A DNA stretch of 64,000 bases from Pseudoneobacillus sp052180215 (GCF_052180215.1 NZ_CP197471.1:1026001-1090000), one strand, 5' to 3'; positions 17,316 through 26,304 are shown, counted from the first letter of the stretch. Translations and numbers: made by a program. The notes: generated by a model not told the origin, from the sequence alone.

Positions 17316-17576
17316 TCACATTGAGCCATTTTCTATAAAATTGAATTCAGTTTCTTCATTAGACAGGTTTGTATTAGCATGGTCGATGTAACGCAATAGA
17401 GAATATAGATGTTTTTCAAGTATAGAGTAATCTTTTTCAAAATGGTAAGCGTGAAGGAAATGTTCAATTTTTTTAGATAAAAACTGATCCTTAGTTCTTA
17501 CCATTAAAATTAATAAATTATCCCACTGTGAACGATGGGTATAATATAAAGCTCGATCATAGTCAACAATATTCAT
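17316..17576 (-). CDS. yhdB: YhdB-family protein
   Basis: The 86-aa soluble protein begins MNIVDYDRALYYTHRSQW, which I recognise as characteristic of the YhdB family; B. subtilis yhdB sits next to azr in the same arrangement. Function is unknown. GGAGG lies upstream of the ATG at proper spacing. It shows an alpha-helical, charged composition and no membrane segment. Confidence 0.85.
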   Translation of the reverse strand: MNIVDYDRALYYTHRSQWDNLLILMVRTKDQFLSKKIEHFLHAYHFEKDYSILEKHLYSLLRYIDHANTNLSNEETEFNFIENGSM

Positions 17577-17761
17577 TCTTCTCTCTCCTCCTTACTAGGA
17601 GTTGAAATTATTTTATGAAGAAACCTCAAAAAAGTTTCCCTACAAATGTTGGACTTGTTGTTCTAATAAGGTTTTCAACATTTTCCTGTATATTTATGTT
17701 TAAATCTGGTCAGTAAATCAAATGATAAACAGTAAAAACAGAACCGAAAAAGGAGGAAAAT

Positions 17762-18748
17762 ATGAAAAAGTTATTTATTTGTTTTTGTTCCATTTATTTG
17801 TTGTTAAATACAACTCCTGCAAGTGCAAAGCTAGAACAGCCATATACATATGAAAAGATGAAGAATGATATTTATACCCTAAAAAAAGACTATAAAGATG
17901 AATTAGTCATAAAAACACTGGGATTTTCTCATTTTGGACGAAAAATACTAGCTGTTAAATTAGGATCTGGTGAAAAAAACATCCTCCTTATTGGGGCTCA
18001 TCATGGTAGGGAGTGGATGACTAGTGCATTGCTTGTGGAAATGTTGGAAACCTATGCAGATGCCTATCATCGTAAAGTGAAAATTGGCGAATACCCAACT
18101 GATATTTTAAATGAAGTATCCATTTGGTTTGTTCCGATGTTGAATCCTGATGGTGTAGCCATCCAACAAGAGGGGCTTTCAGCTGTTCCAAAATACCATC
18201 GAGGAAAGTTGCTAAAAATGAATCAAAATTCTAAAGACTTTTCCAGGTGGAAGGCAAATGCAATAGGTATTGATTTAAATCGACAATATCCTTCGGGGTG
18301 GGATCAGGTACCTAGTGAGGGTGTCAATTCTCCATCGTACCAATTTTATAAAGGAGAAAAGCCGATTGCTTCTCATGAGACAAAAGCCATCGTAAGATTC
18401 ACTAAAAAAATCAAGCCAATTATGGCGGTTTCCTATCATACGGCTGGAAGAGAGATATATTGGAAATATAATAATGGCGAAAATAAACAAAGGGATTTTC
18501 TGATTGCCAACAAGGCTGCATCTTTAACAGGTTATGAATTAGCCAAGCCTCCAAAAGAAGCGGTTGGTGCAGGATATACCGATTGGTTTATCCAAACTTA
18601 TCACCAACCAGCAATGACAGTTGAGATTAGTTATTTGGTTGGAGAAACAAGCCCTCCATTAAGTGTTTTTGATGAAGAATGGAGAAGAAATCAATTTTTA
18701 GGAATGATGCTGGCGAATGAAGCAAAAAATATCAATAAGCTTAACTAA
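17762..18748 (+). CDS. Secreted zinc carboxypeptidase (M14 family)
   Basis: The 328-aa protein has a cleavable signal peptide ending TTPASA (residue 22) and an M14 catalytic domain. Zinc ligands H81 and E84 lie in HGREW, a third ligand is probably the His of SYHTAG (about 225), and the general base is the Glu in MTVEISY (about 295). Related Bacillus enzymes (YqgT, endopeptidase I) cleave gamma-D-glutamyl-diaminopimelate bonds in peptidoglycan, so a wall-peptide role is likely. No LysM domain is present, unlike YqgT. The next secreted protein gene starts 15 nt later and is probably cotranscribed. Confidence 0.88.
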   Translation: MKKLFICFCSIYLLLNTTPASAKLEQPYTYEKMKNDIYTLKKDYKDELVIKTLGFSHFGRKILAVKLGSGEKNILLIGAHHGREWMTSALLVEMLETYADAYHRKVKIGEYPTDILNEVSIWFVPMLNPDGVAIQQEGLSAVPKYHRGKLLKMNQNSKDFSRWKANAIGIDLNRQYPSGWDQVPSEGVNSPSYQFYKGEKPIASHETKAIVRFTKKIKPIMAVSYHTAGREIYWKYNNGENKQRDFLIANKAASLTGYELAKPPKEAVGAGYTDWFIQTYHQPAMTVEISYLVGETSPPLSVFDEEWRRNQFLGMMLANEAKNINKLN

Positions 18749-18763
18749 GAAGGTGGTATTCAA

Positions 18764-19081
18764 ATGAAAAAGCTTCAGTTATCATTTATGGCATTCTTTA
18801 TATTGGTGTTTTTTGGAATGTCCCAAGCTCATGCTGAAAGAATTGATTACGAAAAATACGGAAAGATTGCTATTGCTGTAGTAAAAGCAGACTACCCGGG
18901 GGAACCCGTAACAGAGTATCAATATTTAGGAAGAGAGAAAATAACAGTAACTGATGTACAAGATTCCTTTCAATTTGCGGTAAAAGATGAAGGAAAACAA
19001 AAAAGTGTAGTGGTGAAAGTCAAGCATAGTATTCAAAGTAACAAACTTTTACAGCTTACAGTTGAAGAAATGAAGCAATAG
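18764..19081 (+). CDS. Secreted DUF3889-like protein
   Basis: The 105-aa protein has a signal peptide (ending SQAHA, about residue 27) and a compact domain starting YEKYGKIAIAVVKADYPGE, which fits my recollection of the DUF3889 (YqzG/YkzH) family. Function is unknown. It follows the M14 peptidase gene with a 15-nt gap and the terminator begins at its stop codon, so the two secreted products form a unit. Confidence 0.75.
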   Translation: MKKLQLSFMAFFILVFFGMSQAHAERIDYEKYGKIAIAVVKADYPGEPVTEYQYLGREKITVTDVQDSFQFAVKDEGKQKSVVVKVKHSIQSNKLLQLTVEEMKQ

Positions 19082-19106
19082 CCCACTTTTGGGCTATTGT
19101 TTTTTA
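19077..19106 (+). terminator. Terminator of the M14 peptidase operon
   Basis: AATAGCCC and GGGCTATT pair around a short loop and run into six T residues. Confidence 0.85.
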
Positions 19107-19146
19107 TTACCTTTAAATGTTGTGGAATAATACCTTTCACTTTGTT

Positions 19147-19176
19147 TTCATCATTCCTTCAAATATCTCATACATT
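19147..19176 (+). promoter_or_regulatory. Sigma-E-like promoter of spoVR
   Basis: CATACATT (19169-19176) fits the sigma-E -10 consensus CATACANT; TTCATCATT lies 13 nt upstream as a weaker -35. B. subtilis spoVR is a sigma-E gene. Confidence 0.5.
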
Positions 19177-19205
19177 GTGATAAGAGGATGAAGGGGGAGT
19201 GACGG

Positions 19206-20618
19206 ATGAACGAGCAGGGTCGGAAAGATTTGGAATATGCGATAACCGAAATTACTGAGATTGCTAAGGGGTTTGGCTTAGACTTTTACCCAATGAGGTA
19301 CGAAATTTGTCCAGCCGATATTATTTATACCTTTGGAGCCTACGGGATGCCGACGCGCTTTTCTCATTGGAGTTTTGGGAAGCAATTTTATAAAATGAAG
19401 CTTCATTATGATTTAGGCTTAAGTAAAATATATGAACTCGTAATCAATTCAAACCCATGTTATGCATTTTTATTGGATTCCAATTCTCTTATTCAAAATA
19501 AACTTATTGTCGCTCATGTTCTTGCTCATTGTGACTTCTTTAAAAATAATGTTCGTTTCCAAAATACGAAACGCGATATGGTTGAGAGTATGGCTGCCAC
19601 AGCTGAACGAATTCGCCAATATGAAATCCTTTATGGAAAAAAAGAGGTTGAGTCCTTCCTGGATGCTGTTTTAGCCATTGAAGAACATATCGATCCTTCC
19701 TTAATGAGACCGAAACTAAATTGGACACTTGATGATGTTGAAGTTGAGGAGGAAATAAGACCTAGTTTATCTCCTTATGATGATCTTTGGAATTTAGATG
19801 AAAAAGATAAAAAACAAGAACCTAAAAAGAATAAAAAGGTATTCCCTCCTCAGCCAGAAAAGGATATCTTACTTTTTATTGAATCATACAGCAGGGAATT
19901 AAAGGATTGGCAAAGGGACATTTTAACCATGATGCGTGAGGAAATGCTTTATTTTTGGCCGCAACTTGAAACCAAAATTATGAACGAAGGCTGGGCTTCC
20001 TACTGGCATCAACGAATCTTAAGAGAGATGGACCTTACTAGTGGCGAATCCATTGAATTTGCCAAGTTGAATGCCGGGGTCGTACAGCCCTCTAAAACAG
20101 GTATTAATCCCTACTATCTTGGTATAAAAATCTTCGAGGATATTGAAGAAAGGTATAATAATCCTACAGAAGAAATGAAGCGCAGAGGTGTTAAGCCTTG
20201 TTCAGGGCGTGAAAAAATGTTTGAAGTTCGTGAAATTGAATCAGATATATCTTTCCTAAGAAATTATTTAACAAAGGATCTTGTTATGCGAGAGGATATG
20301 TATTTATTCCAAAAGCAGGGCAAGGAATACAAAGTGGTTGATAAACAGTGGGAGCATGTTCGTGATCAGCTTGTCAGCATGAGAGTAAATGGAGGCTTCC
20401 CATATATTACGGTTAATGATGGAGATCATTTAAAAAATGGAGAACTGTATTTAAAGCACTGGTTTGAGGGTATTGAATTAGATTTAAAATATCTCGAAAA
20501 AGTTCTTCCATATATTTACCAACTTTGGGGTAGACCTGTTCATATGGAAAGTGTCATTGAGAATCGAAATATGCTATTTACGTATGATGGTAAGGGAATT
20601 CATCGTAAATATTTATAA
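19206..20618 (+). CDS. spoVR: Stage V sporulation protein SpoVR
   Basis: The 470-aa protein matches the SpoVR family in length (B. subtilis 468) and conserved segments, e.g. HVLAHCDFFKNN (about 101-112), EKDILLFIESYS (about 219-230) and MNEGWASYWHQRI (about 259-271). SpoVR is needed for spore cortex formation and is produced in the mother cell; its biochemical activity is not settled. The start follows AAGGGGGAGTGACGGATG. A sigma-E-like promoter lies just upstream, supporting mother-cell expression. Confidence 0.95.
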   Translation: MNEQGRKDLEYAITEITEIAKGFGLDFYPMRYEICPADIIYTFGAYGMPTRFSHWSFGKQFYKMKLHYDLGLSKIYELVINSNPCYAFLLDSNSLIQNKLIVAHVLAHCDFFKNNVRFQNTKRDMVESMAATAERIRQYEILYGKKEVESFLDAVLAIEEHIDPSLMRPKLNWTLDDVEVEEEIRPSLSPYDDLWNLDEKDKKQEPKKNKKVFPPQPEKDILLFIESYSRELKDWQRDILTMMREEMLYFWPQLETKIMNEGWASYWHQRILREMDLTSGESIEFAKLNAGVVQPSKTGINPYYLGIKIFEDIEERYNNPTEEMKRRGVKPCSGREKMFEVREIESDISFLRNYLTKDLVMREDMYLFQKQGKEYKVVDKQWEHVRDQLVSMRVNGGFPYITVNDGDHLKNGELYLKHWFEGIELDLKYLEKVLPYIYQLWGRPVHMESVIENRNMLFTYDGKGIHRKYL

Positions 20619-20627
20619 GAAAGTACT

Positions 20628-20657
20628 ATGGACCATTCTAAGGAATTGGTCCATTTT
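20628..20657 (+). terminator. Terminator of spoVR
   Basis: ATGGACCA and TGGTCCAT pair around an 11-nt loop, followed by TTTT. Confidence 0.6.
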
Positions 20658-20746
20658 CCATTTAACAGTCTAGTTTATCGGTGAAAGTTTAGGTAGAATG
20701 AAAAAGGATAAGAAGTAAAAATTCTGAAATGAGGAACATAAACGAA

Positions 20747-21529
20747 ATGAAAAAGAGAATAAAAATTTATATGATCCTATTCTTCATTTTATATACCTTT
20801 ACCGCTTGCTCCCACTCCAAAAGTGAAGAAGTGAGTTTGACTGTATCAGCAGCAGCCAGTATGCAAGAAGCTCTTACTCAAGTGAAGGAGATGTATGAAA
20901 CAAATCATAAGGATGTTACGATTTATTTTAATTTTGGATCCTCAGGAGCCTTAAAACAACAAATTACACAGGGGGCTCCTGTAGATTTATTTTTTTCAGC
21001 TTCAAAGGATCAATTCGATGAACTAGTAAAGAATGGCCATATCTCTAAAGAGGACAGCGTGGATTTAATTGGTAATGAGCTGGTTTTGATTCAAAACAAA
21101 AATAAGGATTCGCTGAAACTTAAGGACATTTCTGGTCTAACCAATAATAGCATTTCTAAAATAGCTATAGGTACGCCTGAAACCGTTCCAGCTGGAGAAT
21201 ATACGAAAGAGACACTGGAGAACCTTCAGCTTTGGGACAATTTGAAAAATAAAATGGTATTTGCAAAAGATGTACGACAGGTTCTAACCTATGTCGAAAC
21301 AGGAAATGTAGATGCCGGTTTTGTTTATAAAACAGATGCTTTAATCTCAAAAAAAGTTGAAATAACAGGAGTAGCTCAAGCTGGAGACCACTCAGCTATT
21401 ATCTATCCGTTGGGAGTCATAAAAAATTCAAAACAAAAAGAGGAAGCGAAAAGTTTTTACAAATTCCTACAAAGTGACCAAGCTTTAAAAATTTTTCAGG
21501 AGTACGGTTTTCATACATTAAAAAAATAG
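20747..21529 (+). CDS. modA: Molybdate ABC transporter substrate-binding lipoprotein ModA
   Basis: The protein is a periplasmic-binding type II fold with ModA hallmarks: VSAAASMQEAL near the N terminus, FNFGSSGALKQQI (about 60-72) and DAGFVYKTDA (about 187-196). A lipobox (FTAC) marks it as a lipoprotein. The frame is also open from an ATG at 20729; I prefer 20747 because it places MKKR directly at the signal peptide and has GAGG 12 nt upstream, but this is not certain. No modB or modC permease genes are adjacent, so this is an orphan receptor. Confidence 0.88.
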   Translation: MKKRIKIYMILFFILYTFTACSHSKSEEVSLTVSAAASMQEALTQVKEMYETNHKDVTIYFNFGSSGALKQQITQGAPVDLFFSASKDQFDELVKNGHISKEDSVDLIGNELVLIQNKNKDSLKLKDISGLTNNSISKIAIGTPETVPAGEYTKETLENLQLWDNLKNKMVFAKDVRQVLTYVETGNVDAGFVYKTDALISKKVEITGVAQAGDHSAIIYPLGVIKNSKQKEEAKSFYKFLQSDQALKIFQEYGFHTLKK

Positions 21530-21548
21530 GTTTATACATCACCTCTTT

Positions 21549-21594
21549 AAGTCAAAACTTGAGAGGAGAAACATCTCTTAGGTTTGACTTTTTT
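21549..21594 (+). terminator. Terminator of modA
   Basis: AAGTCAAA...TTTGACTT with inner GAGAG/TCTCTT pairing forms a long imperfect stem followed by T residues. Confidence 0.75.
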
Positions 21595-21701
21595 ATTGAT
21601 GCACATTGTTCACATATTTTTCACATGTTTATATTGTTTAGTCCAAAGTCATCCATTAGCATTAAATATGTGATTCTAAAAAATTTATTAAGGAGTCTAT
21701 T

Positions 21702-22457
21702 ATGAAAAAGGCAATTATTGCAGTTATTTTATTAATCGGAATTATGGCGGGGTGTGCTTCACAAAATGAACAAGAACATCAGAATGGCAGCCGCGAATCT
21801 TTAGAAATCATTGAAGTAACCATCCAAACTCCAGAAACCATCAATCCAAATGAGGAAGTCACAATAAAAGCTCTGGTTACTCAAGGAAACGAAAAAGTTG
21901 ATGATGCAAATGAAGTGAAATTTGAAGTATGGAAAGATGGACAGGAAGAACATGAGATGTTAAAAGGCGCAAATGAAGGTAAGGGTATCTACTCCATTAA
22001 AAAGACTTTTACTGAAAACGGTAAATATTATGTTATTAGTCACGTAACTGCTCGCAGTATGCATGCAATGCCGAAAAAGGAATTTGTTGTAGGTACAGTA
22101 GAAGAACATGATCATGAGGCAGCTGAAAATCATGAAGATGATCATGGCCATCACGATGGTTCTATTGAGATAGAAATGGCAATGGACCCTTCTTATGTAA
22201 TCAATAAAGAAACTAGTTTGAAAACGACTGTTAAACATGAAGACGCTCTTCTTAAGGGAGCAAGAGTAAGATATGAAATTATTTCACATGATGATAGTAA
22301 CAATGTGGAATGGTTAGAGGCAAAAGAGGAGGGAGATGGCATTTATAGTGCTACAACCTCTTTTAAACAACAAGGAACTTACCATATTCAAATTCATGTA
22401 AATAAAGAAGATCAAGAAATACATGAGCATAAAGTGATTATGATTGATGTAAAATAA
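21702..22457 (+). CDS. Lipoprotein with two YtkA/FixH-like domains and a His-rich linker
   Basis: The 251-aa protein has a lipobox (IMAGC, Cys at about 18) and two Ig-like repeats of the YtkA/FixH type: about 30-130 and 148-250, each containing a VKFEVWKDG- or VRYEIISHD-like strand and ending in a strand around YYVISHVT or YHIQIHV. The linker (EEHDHEAAENHEDDHGHHDG, about 131-150) is histidine- and acid-rich, suggesting metal binding. B. subtilis YtkA is a single-domain relative. A copper-handling or envelope stress role is plausible but not shown. Confidence 0.8.
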   Translation: MKKAIIAVILLIGIMAGCASQNEQEHQNGSRESLEIIEVTIQTPETINPNEEVTIKALVTQGNEKVDDANEVKFEVWKDGQEEHEMLKGANEGKGIYSIKKTFTENGKYYVISHVTARSMHAMPKKEFVVGTVEEHDHEAAENHEDDHGHHDGSIEIEMAMDPSYVINKETSLKTTVKHEDALLKGARVRYEIISHDDSNNVEWLEAKEEGDGIYSATTSFKQQGTYHIQIHVNKEDQEIHEHKVIMIDVK

Positions 22458-22470
22458 AACTTTTTGAAAG

Positions 22471-22503
22471 TATAAAAGGATGCCTAAATGGTATCCTTTT
22501 ATT
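22471..22503 (+). terminator. Terminator of the YtkA-like lipoprotein gene
   Basis: ATAAAAGGAT pairs with ATCCTTTTAT around an 11-nt loop. Confidence 0.75.
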
Positions 22504-22547
22504 TGTTATTATCTACTATTATATTTTCAAAATATGAAACTAAAACG

Positions 22548-22575
22548 TTGACTGTACGGTTTGTTTTCATATACA
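22548..22575 (+). promoter_or_regulatory. Promoter of the MerR-family gene
   Basis: TTGACT (22548-22553) and TATACA (22570-22575) are 16 nt apart. The spacer start TTGACTGTACGGTTTG resembles MerR-regulated promoters of the Blt/Mta type, but the spacing is shorter than the usual 19 nt. Confidence 0.4.
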
Positions 22576-22607
22576 TTTAGAGTATCTAATAAAAAAGGGG
22601 TGAGACT

Positions 22608-23033
22608 ATTGGGAAGTACTATCGAATTGGTGAGTTAGCAAAGATGACCGATATTTCCAAAAGAACAATCGATTATTATACCCAATTAGGCTTATTAAAC
22701 CCTATGCGGACGGACTCGAACTATCGGTTATATAGTGAAGACTCATTACAAACCTTAAAGCTTGTGGATCATTATAAAAAGATGAATATGCCTTTAGAGG
22801 AAATAAAGAACTTGATTGTTCTTTTAAACTCAAAGACTACTGCTGTAGATGAAATGATCATGAAGAAGCATGTCGAGCAAATCTCTGAGTATATGCATCA
22901 TCTTGAAATGGAGATTAAGGAATTAAGACCAATATTAGAAAATTTAGATGGAAAGCAGAAAGAGTTGATTCTTAAACGTCTTTCTAACCAGGGCAGTGCT
23001 CTTGCTCAATCATTACTGTATTTAATCAGTTAA
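22608..23033 (+). CDS. MerR-family regulator, YhdQ (CueR)-like, apparent ATT start
   Basis: The protein is a MerR regulator: winged HTH (YYRIGELAKMTDISKRTIDY, about 4-23), NYRLYSEDS and a C-terminal coiled coil. The first ATG (22644) would remove the first helix of the HTH. In-frame sequence upstream encodes exactly the missing residues (GKYYRIGELAK) back to an ATT at 22608, preceded by AAAGGGGTGAGACT. I therefore propose an ATT start and a 141-aa product. In B. subtilis, yhdQ (annotated cueR) neighbours yhdP, as here. No CueR-type metal-binding CxnC loop is visible, so the effector is unclear. Confidence 0.7.
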   Translation: MGKYYRIGELAKMTDISKRTIDYYTQLGLLNPMRTDSNYRLYSEDSLQTLKLVDHYKKMNMPLEEIKNLIVLLNSKTTAVDEMIMKKHVEQISEYMHHLEMEIKELRPILENLDGKQKELILKRLSNQGSALAQSLLYLIS

Positions 23034-23164
23034 TCGGTTTTCATTTTCTTCTTTGTTGAAAATTGTCATGCGTTTCTACAAGAGAATGTGAAAAGAGAAG
23101 AATAATTATTCCATTCTTTTAATAAATAACTATAAAACATTACACTTAGGAGGTGTATTCCTTC

Positions 23165-23180
23165 ACTGTAGAATTACAGT
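23165..23180 (+). promoter_or_regulatory. 6-4-6 palindrome touching the ribosome site of the YhdP-like gene
   Basis: ACTGTA and TACAGT flank GAAT and sit immediately before AAGGAG of the downstream gene. It may be an operator or an RNA hairpin affecting translation. Confidence 0.3.
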
Positions 23181-23191
23181 AAGGAGACTAT

Positions 23192-24502
23192 TTGGACATA
23201 TATCATTTGATCATAGTGGCAATTTTAATTGCTTTAACAGGTTTTTTTGTGGCAACAGAATTTGCGATTGTAAAAATACGGAGTACCCGGATCGATCAGT
23301 TGGTGTCAGAGGGAAACAAAAATGCAATTGCGGCCAAAACTGTGATCTCAAATTTAGACGAGTATTTATCTGCTTGTCAATTAGGAATAACGATTACTGC
23401 ACTAGGGCTAGGATGGTTAGGAGGATCTACTATTGAAGATCTTTTTTATCCTCTTATCACATACTTTAATTTATCTGAATCATTGTCAACGGGATTGGCT
23501 ATTTTCATTGCTTTTACAACCATTACGTTTTTACATGGTGTCATTGGGGAGCTTACACCGAAAACAATGGCCGTCCAAAAGGCGGAAGAGATTACCCTGT
23601 TATTTTCAAAACCAATTATTCTATTCTATAAATTGATGTACCCGATAATCAAAGCACTAAACGGATCAGCCCGTTTATTATCAAGACTATTTGGTTTTAA
23701 GCCAGTGGCTGATAACGAAATGGTCCATACAGAAGAAGAACTCAGAATGATTCTTTCTGAAAGCTATAAAAGTGGTGAAATTAACCAGTCTGAATATAAA
23801 TACGTAAATAATATTTTTGAATTTAATGATCGTATTGCCAAGGAAATCATGGTTCCGCGTACTGAGATGGTTGGGGTTGAAAAGGATCAAATCATGGAAG
23901 AGTTTATTGCCACTGCTACAGAAGAAAACTATACGCGTTATCCGATTTATGCTGGTGACAAAGATCATATTGTCGGAATGATTAATATGAAAGAAGTTCT
24001 AACTGACTTTGTGAAGAAAAGAAATATTCAGGAACCGATTATTAAATATGCACGGCCAGTTATAAAAGTGATGGAGTCGATGCCTATTCATGATCTATTG
24101 GCCAAAATGCAAAAAGAAAGGGTTCATATGGCCATCATTGTAGATGAATATGGCGGTACAGCGGGCCTTGTTACGGTTGAAGACATTATTGAAGAAATTG
24201 TCGGTGATATCCGTGATGAATTTGATCATGATGAAGTACCAGAAATTAAAAAGGTAAATGAACATAAAACAATTATTGACGGAAAGGTACTAATCGAGGA
24301 AGTAAATGATTTGTTTGGTCTCGAAATTGATGACACAGATATAGATACCATAAGCGGCTGGATATTGACTGAAAAAATGGAAGCAAAAGAAGGCGACAGT
24401 ATTGCTCTAGGTGAATACGAATTTAAGATCCTTGAGATGGAAGGGTATCATGTAAAATCGCTTGAAATTGTAAAAATGCTAGGTCAAAAGTCAACTGCTT
24501 AA
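23192..24502 (+). CDS. CNNM/CorC-family transporter YhdP-like (MpfA-type Mg2+ export)
   Basis: The 436-aa protein has an N-terminal CNNM (DUF21) membrane domain (about 1-185, four membrane segments), a CBS pair (about 205-330) and a C-terminal CorC_HlyC domain (about 345-430). B. subtilis YhdP (MpfA) exports magnesium; there are several paralogues, so synteny with the MerR gene is the main reason to choose YhdP. The start is TTG, set by AAGGAG 8 nt upstream. An unused perfect TTAGGAGGTG precedes it at 23146-23155. Confidence 0.87.
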   Translation: MDIYHLIIVAILIALTGFFVATEFAIVKIRSTRIDQLVSEGNKNAIAAKTVISNLDEYLSACQLGITITALGLGWLGGSTIEDLFYPLITYFNLSESLSTGLAIFIAFTTITFLHGVIGELTPKTMAVQKAEEITLLFSKPIILFYKLMYPIIKALNGSARLLSRLFGFKPVADNEMVHTEEELRMILSESYKSGEINQSEYKYVNNIFEFNDRIAKEIMVPRTEMVGVEKDQIMEEFIATATEENYTRYPIYAGDKDHIVGMINMKEVLTDFVKKRNIQEPIIKYARPVIKVMESMPIHDLLAKMQKERVHMAIIVDEYGGTAGLVTVEDIIEEIVGDIRDEFDHDEVPEIKKVNEHKTIIDGKVLIEEVNDLFGLEIDDTDIDTISGWILTEKMEAKEGDSIALGEYEFKILEMEGYHVKSLEIVKMLGQKSTA

Positions 24503-24540
24503 AAAGGGAACCCTTGATTAACAAGGGTTTCCTTTACTTT
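24502..24540 (+). terminator. Terminator of the YhdP-like gene
   Basis: AAAGG-AACCCTTG pairs with CAAGGGTT-CCTTT around a 5-nt loop, followed by a T-rich stretch. Confidence 0.8.
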
Positions 24541-24600
24541 TTATTGTAAATTACTTAAGATAAAATCATCATGAAAATTTTAAACGGGGAGGATTTTGGA

Positions 24601-24993
24601 ATGAAGGCATTATTTCGGCCATTATTAATTGTATGTGGGTCCCTGTTTGTCATCCTAGGTATTGTGGGAATTGTTTTTCCATTAATACCAACCACACCCT
24701 TCCTATTGTTAGCCGCTTTTTGCTATGCAAAGTCCTCTGAAAATTTGTACAATAAACTATTAAACACAAAATGGCTTGGGGCATATATTAGGAGTTTTCA
24801 AGAGGGGAAAGGTATCCCCTTAAGAGCTAAGTTTGTAAGTATAATGGTGTTATGGTTTTCATCAGGGTATTCCATCTTTTTCTTAGTTCCACTACTAGCA
24901 GTTAAAATAATCTTATTAGGTATTGTGGTTTACATCACCTATTATATTTGGTCCATACCAACAAAAGTAATGGAAAAAGAAATTTCTAAATAA
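24601..24993 (+). CDS. YbaN-family (DUF454) inner-membrane protein
   Basis: The 130-aa protein has three membrane segments and the family's N-terminal pattern GIVGIVFPLIPTTPFLLLAAFCYAKSS. Function is unknown. An in-frame ATG lies at 24571, but GGGGAGG at 24587-24593 places the start at 24601. It is monocistronic, between the YhdP-like gene and a convergent M42 peptidase gene. Confidence 0.87.
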   Translation: MKALFRPLLIVCGSLFVILGIVGIVFPLIPTTPFLLLAAFCYAKSSENLYNKLLNTKWLGAYIRSFQEGKGIPLRAKFVSIMVLWFSSGYSIFFLVPLLAVKIILLGIVVYITYYIWSIPTKVMEKEISK

Positions 24994-25060
24994 ATCCGAG
25001 GACTGCGGAAAATAAAGTGCCCAGAACGGCAATTAACGGACAAGTTAATAAAACCATATA

Positions 25061-25105
25061 AAAAAGGGGTGCTCCTAAAAGTTTATACTTTTGAGACACC
25101 CCTTT
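25061..25105 (-). terminator. Terminator of the M42 peptidase gene
   Basis: AAAGGGGTG and CACCCCTTT arms, with an internal AAAAGT/ACTTTT stem, are followed by a T-run on the minus strand. Confidence 0.8.
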
Positions 25106-25109
25106 ATTG

Positions 25110-26159
25110 CTACTTAATCATTTCAGATTGAATGTAATGGTATAAAAGTTTTGCAGTATTTTCAATGGATGATTGATGTGTACGTTCAAATGCATGTGAA
25201 GAATCGATTCCAGGTCCTATCAGGCCATGTACAATATCATGTCCTGAGCGAATGGCAGCGGAAGCGTCTGAACCATAAAAAGGATATAGGTCCACCTTAT
25301 ATTGAATGTCATTTTCTACACAAAGTTGAACTAACTTCTTTCGCATTTCGTAATGATATGGGCCACTTGCATCTTTTGCACAGATAGAAACAGTATATTC
25401 GTCTGTTGACTGACCATCACCCATTGCACCCATATCTACTGCTAAATATTCTACAGTTTCAGGGGTAATGTTTGAATTTCCACCGTATCCAATTTCTTCA
25501 TTATTAGAAATGAGAAAATGTGTAGTGTAAGGTAAAGTGATATTTTCTGTTTTTATTTGTTTGATTAGCTGCAATAAAATACCTACACTTGCTTTATCAT
25601 CTAAGTGACGGGATTTAATATACCCATTTTCCGTTATTTCGACCCTTGGGTCAAAAGAGACAAAATCTCCAACTTCAATTCCTAAAGCACGGACTTCATC
25701 CGCACTATGTACTTTTTCATCGATCCTAACTTCTATATTATCGATATTTCGTTCAGCTTTTCCTGCATCCTTATAAACATGAACAGATTGTTGATGCATT
25801 AAGATTGTACCAGTATAGACTTTTCCAGATGCCGTTTCGATTTGACAATATTCTCCCTCGATGGAATTGTACTTAAATCCACCGATTAAATCGATTTTTA
25901 AACGACCGCTTGGTTTAATTTCCTTTATCATTGCCCCAAGTGTATCAACGTGAGCGGTTAACATTCTATGCTGATTTGTATCCTTACCTGGAAGAGTTGC
26001 AATTAGACCGCCTTTTCGGTTTCTTTTTGTTTCAATATTAAATTCACTTAAATATTTCTCAACATACTCAATTACTTTATTGGTATTACCAGAAGGACTT
26101 GGGATCGATACAATTTCTTTTATTAAATTTATCGTTTCCCTTGTATTTGGATATGACAT
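25110..26159 (-). CDS. M42-family metallo-aminopeptidase (YhfE-like)
   Basis: The 349-aa protein is a co-catalytic zinc or cobalt aminopeptidase. Ligand motifs seen are AHVDTLG (His/Asp, about 70-76), KSRHLDDKASV (bridging Asp, about 178), NNEEIGYGG (catalytic and ligand Glu, about 213-214), VDMGAMG (about 236) and the His of SSHAFERTH near the C terminus. It probably trims peptides in the cytoplasm. The frame extends to 26225, but AAAAGGGG and the typical N terminus (MSYPNTRETI) favour 26159. Of the B. subtilis paralogues (YsdC, YtoP, YhfE), YhfE fits best by length. Confidence 0.87.
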   Translation of the reverse strand: MSYPNTRETINLIKEIVSIPSPSGNTNKVIEYVEKYLSEFNIETKRNRKGGLIATLPGKDTNQHRMLTAHVDTLGAMIKEIKPSGRLKIDLIGGFKYNSIEGEYCQIETASGKVYTGTILMHQQSVHVYKDAGKAERNIDNIEVRIDEKVHSADEVRALGIEVGDFVSFDPRVEITENGYIKSRHLDDKASVGILLQLIKQIKTENITLPYTTHFLISNNEEIGYGGNSNITPETVEYLAVDMGAMGDGQSTDEYTVSICAKDASGPYHYEMRKKLVQLCVENDIQYKVDLYPFYGSDASAAIRSGHDIVHGLIGPGIDSSHAFERTHQSSIENTAKLLYHYIQSEMIK

Positions 26160-26269
26160 TCGATAACCCCTTTTCTTAGTTTTAATCATGCATATGTATA
26201 ACTTCCCGATAGTTAAATTATACAATTATTATCAAGAAAAATGTGAAATTTGCATTAACTCCAGAAAAA

Positions 26270-26304
26270 TTAACAGACAAAGTATATTTTATACTTTGTC
26301 TGTT
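26270..26304 (-). terminator. Terminator of the CorA-family gene
   Basis: AACAGACAAAGTAT and its complement form a 14-bp stem with a 4-nt loop, ending at the CorA stop codon. Confidence 0.85.
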
